From positions 682,001 to 746,000 of the forward strand of contig CM074702.1 of the NCBI GenBank assembly GCA_037367355.1: 64,000 bases of DNA, in the 5' to 3' direction. How positions within the stretch are numbered: the stretch's first letter is position 1; the number at the start of each line of letters is the position of its first letter. This document shows positions 46,795 to 58,152 of the stretch, in pieces. The notes under the pieces are model-generated. The model worked only from the letters and a program-made list of their open reading frames with translations. It was not told the origin of the DNA and did not search any database. The DNA comes from Neoscytalidium dimidiatum. Taxonomy: Eukaryota; Ascomycota; Dothideomycetes; Botryosphaeriales; Botryosphaeriaceae. Made by a program: the position numbers and the translations under genes.

Positions 46795-49700
46795 CTACTG
46801 CCCCGGTCCCTGCTGTTGCTTCACCACCGTCGCCCGCAGCTCCTCAACCTGCGCCGACAGCTCCTTCAGCAGCTTCATCGTCTCGCTTGCGGCAGCCACG
46901 TCGGCCGAGCCCGTTGTGAACGTCCCGCTACGCACGCCGCTCAGCGACACTGTGCCTGCTCGCCCGACTTGCTGCGGGTTTCTCTTGGACGCCTGCACGA
47001 GCGATGCCGGCACCGCCGTCGACCTGCCTGACATTGTGGTCTTGACAGGGCGCGAGGGTACCCCGCCGTGGCTGGCAGGCGCCTGCCCGCGGCCGGCAAT
47101 TTCGATGCCCATGGTCTCCCGCCGCGCTGCGTTCTTGTTCCAAACATATCCCTGCCAGTACTCATACGCCCAGATGATACCAACAAACGGCGCGTGAGTG
47201 GCCTTGAGCAGAATGATACGCGCTCTACGCGCAGCGCGCTCCGGCAGGACCATTAGGATGGGCCGGAAGAGCACAACCGGCACAAGGTTCTGTTGTAGTC
47301 GTTAGCGTGAGCTTCATCATCGTGCGTTCGGTATGCGGCTTCGCGCAGGCTATGCAGCCCTATTTGTGGCTGGAGCAGGCGCGGGCGAATGGCAGTACGC
47401 CACAGGCATCGCCACCAACGTGCCCTCTTTTGGCATCGCACCGCACCGCCATACTAGCGATGCCGCAATGCGCTGCATGGTGCTTAATTTGCAGCGCTAG
47501 CAGGCATTGCGGGTGGTTGCGAACCACCCCTGTCCAGGTGATTGGATGGAACAAGGGAGTTTCAGACACCTGAAGGCTGTGTTGCGCGCCGAGCGCTTAG
47601 GCGCCAACAGTCGCGCTGTCGGTCGCTGCGATTGGGTCACTTACAAAGGGCGGGAAGAAATATGCCAGCTTGTTCGAGGTCGACGCCTCCAGCACGTAGA
47701 TCGAGTACCTGCGCCTGCATTAGCGGTCGCGCTGCCCGAGTGCGCCTTGCGGTTGAGCCCTTACACATAGAGATATTCTTCACGCGACGAGTCGAGCACC
47801 TGTCACCACAAATTGTGAGCCAATCGGTTCTGGGCCTGGCTGGGGTACGACTGGGGCGACAGGGGGCAGATGCACAGCTTGTGCAGGCTCTTTTCCCAAA
47901 CGGGGGCGCGTAGCGGCTATTCCTTCACCGCCCCCACGCGGCCGTCCCGCCACGGCACCACACCACAAACTTACCTGCCGCAGACTGTTGTTGACATATG
48001 CCATCATCGACGTGATCAGGAGCTGATTTGTCATGCACACAAACACAATCTAATCTCTAGTTAGCTGGCGCAGCAGTTGTAAGCCGCCGGGGGATACCGA
48101 CCATGACGGGCAGACCGAGATACGGGGAACTGTTCTGCATGAGCATCGACGCCAACACATGGACAAGGTCTAGACTCACATTTTGGGAGCAATGTCCTGA
48201 GGAGCGACGTCAGCCATGCTGTCTGTGCAGTCGTTCGGAGGTGGGACTTACGAATCCGATAACTCCGCCGCTGCAAACGAATAGGTTAGCGAAGCACGGC
48301 CGAAGCAGTGGGTCAAAATCGCTTACCCAAAAAAGACCTTTAGCACCGTGATGGAGGTATCGCGCAAGGCAACATGGTCACGGGCAAGTAATACGAATGT
48401 GGTGAAGAAGCCTGCAGCAACAGACACCCGTGGTCAGTCGTCTCCACGCCCAGCTAAGGCAGCAGCAGCCGGGAAGGGCCCTGCAATCTGCGCGCGTACC
48501 AAGGTAGATGATCAGGACGAAGCCCAAGAATTTGATGATTTGTTTGCCCTAATTTCCCGTCAGCTCGTCGCCACCTCCGCTCGATTGCAGGCAGAAACAT
48601 ACCATTTCCTTGAGACAAGGCAGCTACGTCTGTTAGCAGCTGAATCGTACGCCGCAGGCATCGTACCACTTACCAAGGTGCCGTAGTAGGGGCTCAAGCT
48701 CAGCAGCGAGAAAATGCTGCAAAGAGGGGTCAGCTCGTCAACTGCAAGCGGCGCACTAGGTCGGACTTACCGAGGGGTCAAGAACAGGGATTGAAGCGCA
48801 AGGATGCTGAACGAAATTTCCAGCAGCTTTTTGTTGTCATGTGTAAGACCGATCATTCCTTTCAGCTGATCAGCGTCTGCTGCCTGAGGATGGTTGTGGG
48901 TGTTTGATTAGCGTACTAGTGATGAAGAAAACAAGCCCGATGAGGATGATTCCGATATCCCAAAGGCTCCAGAAATCCGTTGCATAAAAGCGAGCACCGG
49001 CCTCGACGAACTCGTTCCCTGGACTTTGTTAGCTTCACGCAGGGGCGACTAGAAAGCTCGACTTACATTCATCAAAGGCAAAACCAGCAACGAACAGGTA
49101 GAAGAATATTTCTGCCACGGTGATGTTCTCCATATCGCGCTGAATGGAAACAGCGTAGAAGAGGCCCAAGAAGCACAAGAAGAAGCCGATCTCGTACGTC
49201 TTCATGTACCGGGGTACTCGTATACGGCACCACGGATCTCCCAGACTATAAGCTGATTAGAGATGCTCAAATGATCCATGGCTTATCAGGTGTAGAGCTG
49301 TCTCTATGGACAGACTTCGAAGTGATCACTTACTTTTTGTTGTAGTATCTTGGTTTCTTGACGGCATGGACCTTGAGGGTTTCCCAGAAGACGATCTCAC
49401 CGCTCCAAATCCCGTTGATGATGTCTTGAACGACTCTCTGGCTCAGGAACTTCTTCGCGTTAGCAACTGCGGCGATCTCAAGCGTGTTGAGGTTCAGGAA
49501 GGGCTCGGCAAAGCCTTCGCCTCCAGTCGCTTCATATTCCTCACCAGGAATATGATGATTAGTCGAGCGAGAAGACGACCTCGACTTAGCACGAGCTCCA
49601 TTGCCGTTGCCGTTGCCATTGCCATTGCCATTGGCGGTCCCATGACCGGGAGTGCGGTTCTCAGACAGGAGCCCGGTCCTCTCGGTAGGCTCTCCGTTGG

Positions 49701-50958
49701 AGTGCTGACCGTTCGCTCGACCACGCGGAGCACGTGACTCTTCATCATCCGAGTCATCTTCGCCCTTGTCTCCAGGCTTGTGAAGCTCGAAGAGCAGATA
49801 GTCGAGAGCCTCTCTCTCTGAAAGGGTCAGAACGAATTGCCAGGCAACAACTTCGCAAGCAAGGCCACGGGACTCGTTGATGCCGCGATCATCATCTGAC
49901 TCAATCGCTCTGAAATGACCTTTCAGAGCACTGCATGGTGTAGCTCACATGAAACTGCAGACTTCAGACGTGTCAGAAGCTGTTCGGGAATGCCAATGCT
50001 CAAAATGAGCCGGTCACGTGGGCAGTTCCAGAAGTATAGGTTGCAATGAGCTGAGCCCGAGGGCATATGGAGACCAAGCAGTCTTGTGGACGCCAACGTA
50101 TATTTGAACGTTGGCGTCCGGATGCATGCTTCAGCTCCATATGCACGCGCGCGTTTCCTGATGCACTACTTCTGCAACCGCCCCTCGTACCCCAGAGCAC
50201 GATGCTGGTATGCCAAGGATTACAAAGCAGAGCAGCCACAGCCGGCGTCGAAGCACTCATCCGGACGTCAAAGTATGACAACAGGCACAAACAAGCCGTC
50301 CGGGTATGCGCTTCAACTCCAAATGTAGAACCCACTCAGTGCAGTGTTGCCCGAACCAACATGTGGGTTGAGGTGAGACCGGAGACTGGCAATATCCCTC
50401 AAAGCCAGACAACGTCTGATGCCGCAGCTTGCCCGGAGCCGCGTGCATTAGCAAATGCTATGAGCATACTAGGGTCCAGGACTTACAGCAAGGCAGCCAC
50501 GATGGCCAGATGATGGACTTCATTGGACAGCTTGTTGATTAGAGGCTGCAGCTTCTTCAAATGCTTGCTGCTGCGGAGGTCCTCCCAGCCCAAGGGGGAG
50601 TCGACAGCCTCAATGATGTAACTGTCATACCGGTCAGTGCTCAAATCTCTCGGAAAAAGCCTGATTCAGCAGATCTGGGCTCTGGTCGGACGGCTATCTC
50701 CATTAGGGGGGTCATGCGACCTCAACAGGGCAGGCGGCGGCTCCCGAGAGCTTCACGATCTACCCGCGAGGCGTTCCCGCCCCACTCCGGAGATATTGAG
50801 ATGGAGATGGGATGGAATGGTGGTTGGAAGGGTGCGAGAGAAGAGGCCACGTACAGGGACAGCTTGCGAGCGACCTCGCTGAAGCTCTCGTCATCCCTGA
50901 TCTCGGGAGCTTGGGGAAGGGGCGACGAGAGCTTGACGGTAGCCGTTTCCGCTGCCAT
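46795..50958 (-). CDS. YVC1: TRP-type vacuolar Ca2+-release channel (YVC1 family)
   Basis: Sixteen exons fit one frame (713 residues): 50958-50855, 50639-50487, 49930-49334, 49245-49067, 49018-48917, 48858-48771, 48716-48674, 48623-48603, 48548-48500, 48411-48327, 48270-48252, 48134-48102, 48049-47975, 47799-47765, 47708-47645 and 47289-46795. In yeast the channel releases vacuolar Ca2+ after osmotic shock. Family blocks appear in order: IIEAVDSPLGWEDLRSS, NEVHHLAIVAALL, INESRGLACEVVAWQF, a GNGNGN linker, RIRVPRYMKTYEI, several hydrophobic segments, RIFSLLSLSPYYGTL, LPCLKEM, VLLARDHVALRDTSITVLKVFFG (pore side), VFVCMTNQLLITSMMAYV, EEYLYVYSIYVLEAST and LVPVVLFRPILMVLP. A coiled coil (LLKELSAQVEELRATV) ends the protein. 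Exons of 21 and 19 nt are microexons. The ATG|GTCGGT donor of exon 12 is weak. Intron 2 is 556 nt and carries foldbacks. Confidence 0.85.
50064..50143. repeat. 80 bp imperfect palindrome inside YVC1 intron 2
   Basis: Arms of 36 bases (50064-50099 and 50108-50143) around an 8-base loop match at 28 of 36 positions. The 12 bases next to the loop (GGACGCCAACGT) and the outer 9 (CATATGGAG) match perfectly. It could form a hairpin in the pre-mRNA or be a foldback element remnant. Confidence 0.8.
50244..50320. repeat. Second, related foldback in YVC1 intron 2
   Basis: Arms 50244-50267 and 50297-50320 match at about 18 of 24 positions, with CCGGACG/CGTCCGG perfect. The right arm region (50298-50325) also resembles 50116-50143 of the first palindrome in direct orientation (about 21 of 28), so the two foldbacks look related. 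Confidence 0.65.
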
Positions 50959-51372
50959 GACTGCCGTTTTCGATGACAGATGGAAGATGAGGAAGGCGAG
51001 GCTTCGCAGCTGCTGCCAGACATGGTTTTAAAATTCTCGTCGTTGACCGCCATTGATCTGCTCCACTCGCACGCCGAGGCCATCTGGCGGCCTCCTCTCG
51101 CAGCTGCTTACACACGAGACACGCGACTCAGAGACGCGCGCCTGCGTCTATTTTCTGCCCCCACGCCATTGACGCTTGCTTCCGCGCTGCGGGCCGCGAC
51201 CGGCGACATACGCTCGTCATACGCGGCTCGATCCCTGCACCCGTCTTCCTCTGCCCGCCGTTCGCGCCCTGACGCCCTCTCGCTGCCGCTACTCGCCCCT
51301 GGCCCGCTGGACACCCCGCCAACCACTTTCTCGGGCTCTTACTTGCACATCCGGCTGCATCTGCAAGCAAGC
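50959..51372. promoter_or_regulatory. Divergent promoter between YVC1 and the serine-rich protein gene
   Basis: 414 bases. An open frame on + runs through it from an ATG at 50980, only 21 bases from the YVC1 start, which leaves no room for a promoter. I therefore treat it as shared leader sequence. Its CT-richness (CCTCTGCCC, CTCGCTGCC) fits that. Confidence 0.45.
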
Positions 51373-54316
51373 ATGCACATCTCCCCAGCTCTCGCCTCCA
51401 GCAAAGAATGGCGTGCGCACAGACGACTGCGCTCCACGATCCCTCGACCAAGACGGTGCCTGAGCCCTCTCCGCCCCAACAAGCTGCACCGATCGCTGCA
51501 GGCCCCGGATCCCGCATCTCGTGAAGAAGGGTTTGGCGATTCAGCCTCTGTGGCGTCGACCCTGGATCCGCCGCCCGATCGCTCGCTCGACGCGTCCCGC
51601 TGCCTGACAGCCTCATCCCTGCCATCCTCGGCGGGAAAAAGTTCGCCAGCCGCGCAGGGCCCAAGCTCTGAAGCGCGCGCCCAGAATAGCCGCGTCCACC
51701 GCCGCCCACCAGCTCATCCCTCAGCTCGTCAGCCGTCGGCTGCCAAGAATAATGAGGCGCCTGATCCGCGCAAGAAGAGACCGTGGTCGCAATTGTCTGA
51801 GAGGCGAGATCATGTTCCTGTTCCAGTCGCAGAGGCGCCTATTGCGGATGCGGATGCGCGCGGAGATGATTCGAGAGAAAGTCGGCGGTCTAAGCGCCGA
51901 CAGCTCAGAAACGAGCTTGCGACTGTCCCCGGCTCTGTTTATATAGAAGTCGCCGAAGACTTGACAGCTGACGTGAGTATGGCGGATGTAAGTGCCACAA
52001 CTCCCATGCTGACTGATCTTGTCGTAGGATGCCGATACTGACGGGTCGTTCCTGGCGGGGCCCAGCGATCCAATCGAGGAGAGCGAAACGTCACGGACAT
52101 GCGCCACATCCTCGGCAGAGGATTGCGGCGTAGCAGTTGTCGCAACCCGCACGAAACGTTTCAGCGCAATGGAGCAAGAAGTCAAGACGCAAAAGCTCTC
52201 GTCCGGGTCGCCTGGTTTGTCTAAGTTTCTGATGCCGAAGGCCACGTTGGGAAGGGATAAACAACCTGCTCACAAATTCAGCCTCGTCTCGGACGGTTTT
52301 GTGGGATCGGAGCTCTCTGTTCCGCCGAAGCAGAAAATGACACGGAAATTGCGAGTAGCATACCCTGATCTGTTAGGCTCCCTCGATATTGTTCATGGAG
52401 AACTGCCTGCACCGGATATGTCAGGGGAGGGGAAGTATGATATACCTGGCGGGTCTCTATTGGATGAGAAGCTGCATAGAGCTCAACGTGCTCTGGGCCA
52501 ATATTATGTGGATAGGAATGACGTCGCAGTGTCGCCGATTAACGGTCCAAACCCAGCAGGATGCCTCCACGCGGACGGTCTTCGTACCCGCCAAAATCGA
52601 TTTCTTAATCAAGAACAGAGCCAATCGGACCAGTCTGATGAAGAAGACTATTCTGGATTGAGAAGAAATAACCAGTCGCTCACTGGCCAGTCCTTGAGGA
52701 CGCAAAGTCTCGACCCGAAGATTGCCCTTCAGCTGGCCAGAATCACGGCACCCGCAAAGTTCCTCACGGAAGAGGGGCATAAGGTGACAGAAGAGTATAC
52801 AGATGAAGAGGAGGAAGGAGTTGAGGGATCATGGGGCAGCAGATGTTGGGAGTTTAATCACGGGAGCGTGGAGCACGATGGAGCCACGTCGGATGCTGGG
52901 AACGCTTCCGACTCGACCACTTGTGACGGAACACGGATGGCCAATGCGGGGAATGGACTTATGAAGCGAGCAGATGATAACGCTGGCGAGGGTAACCCCG
53001 ATGGCTTGAGTACATCAATAACAACTTCGGACCGAATCTGCGGCACAGGCGGGGTCCTTGGAAATAAACAGACCGCGACACGAGGTCGGACTCCACTGAG
53101 CAAGAAAGGAAATCTGCCTCACGATGAACTGGACAAGCGCGCGCTTCATTTAATACGTCCTGGAAGGGCAGCACGTATGGTGTCCTCAGGGGTATTGATG
53201 GAGGTAGAAGAGGAGATCCTGTCGACGCCTGTTGTGAGAACCCGTGTCTCAGGGACCACAGAGAAGAAGGATAAGCTTTTGTGGCCCACTAAACCGCCTG
53301 GAACTCTGGCTCCAAATCTTTTGGATCCAATGGGGGTGCACTCTGTCGCAGGAACAGCGGCATCGGCCTCTCCCACGCGAAGGGGTGGTTCTGGTAGGGC
53401 AGATGTTTCGGGTGAATCCATTAGCCGTAAACAGGTATCTGCAAAAGGTTCAGTTTTACGCCTGCCACCTCTAATAAGCGTCGTGGAGCTAGTAACTTGC
53501 CGATTTTACAATTTCCTTTTTGTTCCTGCTCTTTAACTAATTCGTGAACATACAGATGGAACTTCGACGTACTTCATGCCCATTCCGGAGAGTGCGTGAT
53601 CATCATTCGTTTTTTTTTTTTTTTTTGTGCAAGACCAACTGACCTTTTTGCCCAGCTGATGTTCTTTGCGACACTAGCCCGCCTCAAACATCAACCCAGC
53701 CCTTTTCGGCACTTTCGCATGCTACTCAGAGTTCAGGACGGATCAAGGTAGTCGGACAGAAGCCGTACATGAGAAGAAGGTCTCAGATCTTTGTGAGCGA
53801 CAACACCCGAGACTACTTCAACGCCTCTCAGCGGCAACTCTCTGAAGACTATGATGAGCACATTCAGGCGGCACCTCTATTTACAGACTATGTTGGGCCT
53901 TTAGAAGATGAAGATATCGACCCAATGGGTGATTATATGGGACAAAGGCCACCGACTGACCAGCGCCTTGGATTCCCGCAGCTGCGTGGCGATCAGCACA
54001 GTCAGCCCCATACGGCGAATCCGACTGCTGCGGGCAGCATACCAATTATGATGACAGGGAAGGATGATGTAATGAAGATGACTCAACCCAAGAGTGGTAG
54101 CAGGTTGCCATCACTAAGGTTGGATCCGCCATTCTTAAGTGAGAGGGCGGAGGCTCGATGCGCACGCGGATTCCCGCTTAATACGGCTCTGCTGCAAATT
54201 TTTTTTTTTCCTTATGAAATTGCTAATGATTGACAGCAATTACAATGTCTTATCTTGCAGCAAGGAGAGGATTGAGCTACTGCAGGTGTATGGACAGAGT
54301 GGGAAGGAATGTGTAG
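51373..54316 (+). CDS. Unrecognised serine-rich, probably disordered protein
   Basis: I do not recognise this protein. The firm part is 51373-51972 joined to 52028-53436 or slightly beyond; the 55 nt intron (GTGAGT...CGTAG) restores one frame, EDLTAD to DADTDGSF. The chain is rich in Ser, Arg, Asp and Pro, with a basic Arg/Lys stretch (RESRRSKRRQLRNEL) that could be a nuclear signal, several acidic patches and KFLMPKATLGRDKQ. It has no membrane segment or catalytic motif. The start at 51373 is a choice; the same frame is open back to 50980. A further exon 53565-53598 and one from 53656 probably follow, then an intron near 54136. The phases do not all agree, so the 3' end (frame to 54233 unspliced, or 54316) is uncertain. 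Confidence 0.5.
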
Positions 54317-55474
54317 CTAGCTGAGCACATTATCAACGCACGTGTCTTATCGTACTACCTGGACAGCGCGTCGGCCGAGGGCTTTACCTGGTACAGAGCA
54401 CGATGAGCGATGATGATTATAGCTATTTATAGGATGAGCACGAGGAAGGCGGCCCGAGACTTTGTCCATATCGACGCGAACTGCGGCTGTTGAGCGGCAA
54501 CACGTGACGTCGGAGAGAGGAGCGGTGCAGCATAACGGGACGCCGAGCTCAATCGGCGCAGTCGACGTTCTACAAGACGGCGGCCGGCTCGAACACTACG
54601 ATTTGAGGCGGCAGCACCTATGTGGTACAAGGTGGACGAGGAGCGGATTGTTGCATAGGCAGACATGGACGGCGCCAGTCGTTCGATGACGTTAGGCGGC
54701 GCATGGAGGATGAGGCGGTTCGGTGTAGCGAATGCGGAGGGCCGACGGGAAGGCGTCCAACGCGCAAGCCACGACACGGCAGGTATGGCGCCGGCGGCTG
54801 AGCCTGGCCAAGGTGGTACAGGGCCGGCAAGCAGAGCTTGGTCCTGCTCGGCCGATCTCACGACTGTCTGGAGTGGTGGAGAGCGGGCTGGCCCATGGGC
54901 TGCCTGCCTGCCTGCTCGGGAACTCAGCCGAGCCGAGTCTCGCTGCAACACAAACACAACCACCACCACCATCGTCACCGCCGGCCCGTATTCGCCCTTG
55001 ATCGCGCGCTGCGTCTCGGGCAACACAAATGCAGCCTGCACCGACTGTCTGCCGGCCGCCCGCGCTGGCTCCCACCCATGCGCCAACGTGCGAGGGCCGC
55101 TGCTGAGCGGCGATGGCCACGCTGAGGCGCTGCTGCTGTGCCCGCTGATCTGAGTCTGACTTGCAGGGTTCGTGGCTTCGGTCTGCTCCTGGTCCAACGA
55201 CATCAGATTCCCCCGCGCCGGAGTCCGAAACGCTAACCACCAATCTGCATGCTCCTACTGTCGGACTTCCACCTGAGTGGCTTAACTTCATCCAAGCTTC
55301 CTTATATGCATGTACGCGTTGCCTTGCCTTCTTCCCCGCTGCCCTGATAGTTTTTGCCAGCTCTGGTCGGACTCTCTCATTTCCTTTTCTTGCTTTCTCC
55401 CTCCTTCTTTCTCTCTCTCACTCTCCACCTACCACCTCGCGGTCTCAGTGTGTTCACCCACTTGAGCCGCAACT
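54317..55474. other. Intergenic: 3' region of the serine-rich gene and promoter of the DUF3112-type gene
   Basis: 1158 bases. The part from 54430 to 55200 is GC-rich and open on the minus strand for 258 codons, but the chain (Ala/Arg/Ser-rich with a Val run) has no features of a known family and overlaps open frames on +. From 55290 the sequence becomes a T- and C-rich leader typical of a strong fungal promoter. Confidence 0.45.
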
Positions 55475-58152
55475 ATGTCGCAGCCAGGAGGCGCAGGACA
55501 GGTAAACTCCCACAGACGCGACCGATACTTTCGTACGGACAGATGATATTGACCTGCATCTTCAGGGAGGGCGTCCTCCACCGACGGGCCCACCGTATCC
55601 ACCGCAAACATGGGCTCTCGGTGGCCGTCTAGAGGAATCCATTGATATTCCCATCACAGCCGTTTTTCTTGCTCTATTTCTTGGTGGTGCAATTGGGCAC
55701 ATGGTAACTTTCAAAAAAAACTTGAAGCGAGGCCACAAGTTCATACTTAGCGTTTTGATTTTCGGTGAGTTCTGCGGCCCCAGAGTCCTCGTGAATGAGT
55801 GCTTGCGAATACGCTTGTGAGGAAACTTCTCTTTGTCAACTTAACGCTCACGCTCCTCTAGCTTTTTGCATGTGCAGAGTTGTGACCTGCATCTTGCGTA
55901 TTTCATCGTCGACCAGGCCTACAAATGTTAGGTTGGCAATCGCAGCCCAAATTTTCGTGGCAGCCGGAGTGCTACTCGTCTACATCGTCAACTTGATCTT
56001 TGCCCAGCGCCTCATCCGCGCTCAGCACCCGCGCCTGGGCTGGTCTTTCCGATTCGGCCTATTTTTCAAGCTGACCTACGTCGTGATTGCATTCACTCTG
56101 ATCATGGTCATTACCGTCACGGTCCAGTCATTTTACACGCTGAGCATCAATACCCGGCGCATCGACCGCGACATTCAGCTTTATTGCGGGACTTTTTTTG
56201 CTTACGTTTCCTTCTTGCCGATCCCACTGACTCTGATCGGGCTTATTCTTCCGCGCAAGAAGCGCCTGGAAAAGTTCGGCCTTGGCAGATGGCGCACGAA
56301 GGTTTTCGTACTTCTCTTGGGCTCGTTCACCCTGTGCCTTGGAGCGGCGTTCAAATGCGCCACGGCGTACCTTGAACCAGTACCCATGTCGCAGCCCCTT
56401 CCGTCGTACTACTCCCGTGCTTGCTTCTACGTATTCAACTTCACGCTCGAAATCCTGGTCGTTTACTTCTACCTCATCGCCAGAATCGACAGACGTTTCC
56501 ATATCCCCAACGGTGCGAAGGGTCCAGGACAGTATGCACGCGGCCCTTACGCACCAAAGACCGTCGACACCAAGCGCACGAGCGTGCAGAGCAAGAAGCA
56601 CGACAGCATGCAAAGCGGCCTGGATCGGGCCTCAACGCTCAACGAGTACGACGGTGCAACTACTCCGCGCACTCTCAATCTCAAGACCGACTTCTCGACG
56701 TCGGAGAAGCGCAAGCTGGATCTCGAGGCCCAGACGGAACCCCCGAGCGCCATCTCCGGCACGACCGTCGCCCTCTCCAAGGACCACCTGCTGCTGCCCG
56801 AGTCACCCAAACCGGTGCACATCAAATCGGAGAAGCACAAGTTCAACACCGACGTACCACCAGTGCCTGCCTTGCCACCGTCAGCAACCGGTGCCCTCCC
56901 GTCGCCCACGCCGGCCAACATTCCGCTGCCCTCGTCCGGTGCCGCCTCGATGCGCACGGCCGAAGACAAGCTCGACAAGGTTGTCGACCTGCTCGTCGCG
57001 CTCGATCGACGCCTGTCGTACCTCGAGGAGGCACCACGCCGCGAGCCGTCGTCATTCGACCTACTGGAACGTCTGAACGCCCGCCTATCTCGCCTCGAGG
57101 AGGGCGACCCAGCGGCGACGCCACGCATGCGGCCACAGTCCTCAGCCGGCACGACTCTGCGTGGCAGCGTCGACAACGCCGGCGTCAACATGGGCTTCGG
57201 CGGCATCAGCGACAACCCTGCCGTCAACCTGCTTGACCGCCTGGACCGCCGTCTCTCCCGCCTCGAGGAGCACGAGGCTGCAGCTCGCATGAGCAGGCAG
57301 AATAGCGGCAACATCGACACGCTTATGATGCTGGACCGCCGCCTCAGCGCCATGGAGTCACGCATCGCTTCCCCAGATCCAGCCCGTTTCAGCGGCAGCA
57401 CCGCCCGCGGCTCCTACCAGCACCCACCGATGGCATCTCCCCCCGACTTCGACGCCATGTTCGGCAGCGAACCCCTCCCGCCACCCGCCGAGAACCGCTT
57501 CGACCGTTGGAACTATTCAGGCACAAGCTCGCCCCGCCTGCGCGGCGGTGGCTCCATGAACACGTCCCCCCACCGCCCGGCCATGGTCAACCACCAACGC
57601 TTCTCACAGAGCCCGTCCCGCTTCCAGACTTCCGCTCGCGCGGGCCCCGTCGCCGACACCTGGCCGCTGGACGAACAAGCCGAGGAACAGCAGCAGCAGC
57701 AACAGCAGCAACAGCAACAACACCCCGCCCAACTCCGCCCAGGCTTCGTCCGCGCCCCGCCCAGCAACGACAGCATGGGCACGGTCACGCTGAACGCGCA
57801 GGATAATGATGACGATCACGACATGAACAATCACTACGCCTCCGCCCTCGACGTGGGCCGCGCCTACACGCCCGACGACGACCGCCCGCACCGTCTGGAC
57901 GACGACGATGCGGATGACGAGGAGGAGCACGAGGTCCGCAACGCGCGCCTGGCGGCGCCGTCGTCCGGGCTGGCGTACAGCGTGAGCGTGTCGAGCCAGT
58001 ACAGCCGCGCGACCGAGGAGGGCGGCACGCTGAGCGGCGAGCGGCCGAGGACTGCGTACGTGGTCGAGGACGGGCAGCAGCTGCCGGTGCTGAGCCCGGA
58101 GGCGGAGGAGTTTCATAGCGCGAGGGGGAGTACGGGTGGGGGAAGCCAGTGA
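55475..58152 (+). CDS. Fungal multi-pass membrane protein, DUF3112 type
   Basis: Exons 55475-55501, 55566-55764 and 55862-58152 give 838 residues. The 27 nt first exon codes MSQPGGAGQ and continues GGRPPPTGPPYPPQTWALGG. Six to seven hydrophobic segments follow in the first 290 residues, including ITAVFLALFLGGAIGHMV, FCMCRVVTCILRISSSTRP, VAAGVLLVYIVNLIFAQRL and YFYLIARIDRRFHIP. This matches the fungal family sometimes labelled receptor-like; no ligand or activity is established. The remaining 550 residues are cytosolic and low-complexity, with four heptad-like repeats (LLERLNARLSRLEE type) near residues 420-560 and 11 glutamines coded by mixed CAG/CAA at 57688-57720. Acidic Asp runs follow. 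The tail may mediate oligomerisation, which is inference. Confidence 0.82.

Noticed and set aside
54427..55203. 258-codon open frame on the minus strand
   Set aside because: Ala/Arg/Ser-rich chain with no domain in a GC-rich stretch where several frames are open at once.
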